From the NCBI GenBank assembly GCA_029204225.1, contig CM055114.1:12354455-12418454 (forward strand): a DNA stretch of 64,000 nt, written 5' to 3'. The position numbers and the translations under genes were made by a program. The DNA is from Diphasiastrum complanatum. Taxonomy: Eukaryota > Streptophyta > Lycopodiopsida > Lycopodiales > Lycopodiaceae. This document shows positions 61,719 through 64,000 of the stretch, piece after piece (position 1 is the stretch's first letter; each line of letters opens with the position of its first letter). The notes under the pieces are model-generated. The model made no database searches. It had not been told where the DNA came from and saw only the letters and a list, made by a program, of their open reading frames with translations.

Positions 61719-62520
61719 TCTCAATATATTTTTTCATTGTTTTCAATTTTTTGTTTTCAGTATTTAATTTGCTGACCTTTTTGGAAAAAGACAATTGAAA
61801 AAAAAAATAAGAAAAGACTGATGAGCAAAAGTCAGGAAGTCATCAGCATAAAGAAATGGAAGCACAATGTTTTTATGGAAAATGACTTAGAAAAACCACT
61901 TTTTGGGTCGATTTGGCCAATACAGTATCAAAAACCTTTGCTGAGCTTTCAGACTGTACATCCACCCTTGATTTATCTAAATTGAGGTGGGCGAAGGTTT
62001 CTGACAAGAGAAAATTCAATTTTTGAGTCAGGCAAATGTTAAGTGATATGCCATTTTGGGAACCTTCACCGAGCATCATAACGTCATTATGAACCTTCGT
62101 CGACCTGCTAGATAATCTTAAAATGTCAAAATTAGGTTGTCCATAGGTTCAGATTGTGGAAAAAAACATTTATGACAGTACATGGGCAAAGGACCCTCCT
62201 GGGCGAAAGTTCATCCTTCGCCAGCCCTGAAAAACGTTTTCCTGATAGGTTTAGATCTCTAGAAACCTTCGCCGAGATTTTTATAGCCTATTTTTATAGT
62301 ACTGTACATGCCTGCAAATTTTTGTTCGGAACTGATCAGCCCAACTACTATTCAGTGTAATGGACCCACCAGATTCACCTATAAGTTGGCTGAATTTGAT
62401 TCATTCCTCACTTGTGCTAGCGAAGCTCTTGCAAATTTTTCTTGCAACCAAAGCCTTCCAAATTTCCTGCATTGCCTTCTGATACATTCTCACACGGTTA
62501 TAATTCCTTTCTAATCATCA
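61719..62520 (+). repeat. Possible 3' LTR of the Gypsy relic
   Basis: A purine run (about 61793-61817) is followed by TGATGAGCAAAAG at 61819, which could be the PPT and LTR start. The stretch contains six variants of an ACCTTCGCCGAG-like word between 61930 and 62280. There is no second copy in the window to prove it, and the right edge is unknown. Confidence 0.35.
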
Positions 62521-62689
62521 TGTCTTCTACCGATAGTTCCCAGTCTCCGTGCTATACTATCCATCGTGATGTCTCATCTGCAACGGACATCATGATTCTT
62601 CCTAGCACAAGCATGGTCACTCAGTGGATGATTGTAATAGATCCTAACACCACAGTAGGCAAACACTAACTTATCCACCCAACCTTGCC
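62521..62689. other. Unassigned spacer
   Basis: Sequence between the putative Gypsy LTR and the chromovirus LTR. A 49-codon ATG frame (62521-62669) has no supporting feature. Confidence 0.3.
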
Positions 62690-62989
62690 TACTCCCTGAT
62701 ATAGAGTAAGCCCCTCCTAGCCCAGTGTGAGGACTGGTAGCATGCTACTACCAAGTGTCGGCCACGTGGCACTAACATGGCCGACTACACGTCGGGACCC
62801 AACTGGGGGCCCTATCCTACTGACAGGGTCCCTAGGCTGTGTTAGGCCCGCCATGGCTATGGACCGTGCTGGGGCACACTACTCACACTGTCTTGCCCTG
62901 TTGGTCATGTACACTGGACACGACCCTGACTGTGGTATCTGACCTATCTGTGTTCTCTAGGGTTCGGCACTGGTTACGAGCCCGTAATA
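62690..62989 (-). repeat. Chromovirus 3' LTR, start (partial)
   Basis: On the minus strand the purine tract (63000-62990, GGGGGAGGGAG) is followed by TATTACGGGC, which looks like an LTR start with TG changed to TA. The stretch is GC-richer than the rest of the window and has a TATATC near 62700 in minus orientation. The left edge is not defined. Confidence 0.55.
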
Positions 62990-63000
62990 CTCCCTCCCCC

Positions 63001-63999
63001 TTAAGAACCTTCTTGGTCCTCTAAGACAAAGTCTGGAAAAATCTTGCGAAGGAGGCTGCCTCTTTCCCAAGTGGCATTCTCAACAGGCTGATCATTCCAC
63101 TTAACCAGATATTCTCGGTATAGAGTATGACGAGTCTGCGTCTCTCGACTATCAAGAATCTCCTCTGGTTCATGTGGAGGTTGTTGAGGATCCAATGGGA
63201 GAACTAGAACACTGTCCCCCACTAGATTGTCTGATCTGGTTAAGGCTTTTCGTAACTGACTTACATGAAAGACTGGAAAAACCTTACTGCTGTGTGGGAA
63301 TTCTAGTTCATAGGTGACCTCGCCTAGTCTCCTACTGATGGTAAAGGGACCACAATACCCTGGAGACAACTTAGCACACACTCTTGGATGGTCAGTGGTA
63401 CTCATATTAAGTTTAGTATGGAGATGATGGAATACTGCCCTCCAAAAATTTCCAGTAAACTTACTGTCCCAGTCGCTGACTATGCCGAAAGGTAGACCGT
63501 ACGATTTATATAGCCCGTCTACAAACAAACTCGCTAACTCTGGAGCTCTAACGGTTGTTTTGGTCGGAATGAAATGAGCCATTTTGGTCAGACGGTCAAC
63601 TGTGACCCATATAGCGTCATTACCCTTTTGGGTTTTAGGCAGGCCTACTATAAAATCCATGGAGATACTCTCCCATTTACCAGCTGGTATTTCTAAGGGA
63701 TGCAACAACCCTCCTGCCTTTAAACGCTCTGCTTTATTTACTTGACATTTCTGGCAACTGGTTACATACTGGTGGACGTCCTTTTTCATACTGGGCCAGA
63801 AAAATTGCCTACGCCGAAGCTCATAGGTCTTCTGTATGCCTGGGTGTCCCGCACTAGGATTGTCATGACATTCATATAGGACCTGCTGCCTATAATCCTC
63901 TGAATTGGGGACACATACTCTATCTCTATAGAGCAAGTACTCATCCTGAATGGAATACTGTTTCCATTTGAATCCTTGAGTCAACTGACCCTCAACCAC
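63001..63999 (-). pseudogene. Chromovirus (Ty3/Gypsy) integrase and chromodomain, internally deleted
   Basis: The 3' end of a pol gene entering from the right edge of the window, open for 332 codons. An integrase HHCC zone (HDNPSAGHPG ... CQKCQ) is followed by the core with MDFIVGLP (first Asp) and VSDWDSKF (second Asp). At about STTDHPR the sequence jumps directly to KLSPGYCGPF, so roughly 100 or more residues with the catalytic Glu are missing. The deletion is in frame. The end has VFHVSQLRK and a chromodomain (ILDSRE ... YLVKWNDQP ... ATWE ... FPDFVLEDQ), the hallmark of plant chromoviruses such as Tekay-like elements. The deletion should abolish integration; otherwise the frame is intact and looks fairly young. 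Confidence 0.9.
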
Positions 64000-64000
64000 T

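Overview
The window is a slice of nuclear DNA from a land plant with a large, repeat-filled genome. No complete host gene is recognisable. What can be named is almost entirely transposable elements: Ty1/Copia and Ty3/Gypsy LTR retrotransposons at every stage of decay, one plant L1-type LINE, and long CT microsatellite blocks. Plant origin is inferred from the Copia primer-binding sites matching the 3' end of plant initiator-Met tRNA, the Copia gag/pol families, a chromodomain-bearing Gypsy integrase and an L1-type LINE with a zf-RVT domain. I cannot name the species or group.

Layout. 1-710: flank. 716-7146 (minus): Copia-1, full length, 655-bp LTRs differing at one base, intact 1302-aa gag-pol, AAGAA target duplication. 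7152-10514: no clear gene; LTR-like remnants and a degenerate duplication. 10515-16672 (plus): Copia-2, full length, 682-bp LTRs differing at four bases, intact 1322-aa gag-pol. 16673-19378: nothing recognisable. 19379-19939: four (CT)n blocks. 20146-26575: three relics of one Copia lineage in the same orientation (B1, B2 and an integrase scrap). 26845-27087: orphan ORF. About 27100-36616: an old element (Copia-C) split by a younger, already broken Copia-3 (30225-36373). 36640-38193 (minus): Gypsy relic. 39903-49176: old Copia-5, whose 5' LTR is split by Copia-4 (40441-44410), a small element with a gag N-terminus and an unrecognised accessory ORF in place of pol. 51110-53270: 5'-truncated LINE. 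54001-56431 (minus): decayed Copia-6, abutting a degenerate Gypsy (56432-61718, plus). 62690-63999 (minus): end of a chromovirus with its 3' LTR start, integrase core partly deleted.

How the parts relate. Copia-1, -2, -3, -4 and -6 have clearly related gag proteins but unrelated LTRs. The LTRs of Copia-1 to -4 all carry the palindrome CACACGTGTG (G-box core). Copia-1 and Copia-2 are intact and young enough to be candidates for recent or current activity. Copia-4 lacks pol and must have been mobilised by another element. Nesting gives relative ages: Copia-3 is younger than Copia-C, and Copia-4 is younger than Copia-5.

The most unusual object is Copia-4: a truncated gag, an open frame of about 394 codons with a single UAG, and LTRs that differ by replacement of the block containing the G-box. 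All identities and counts were made by eye.
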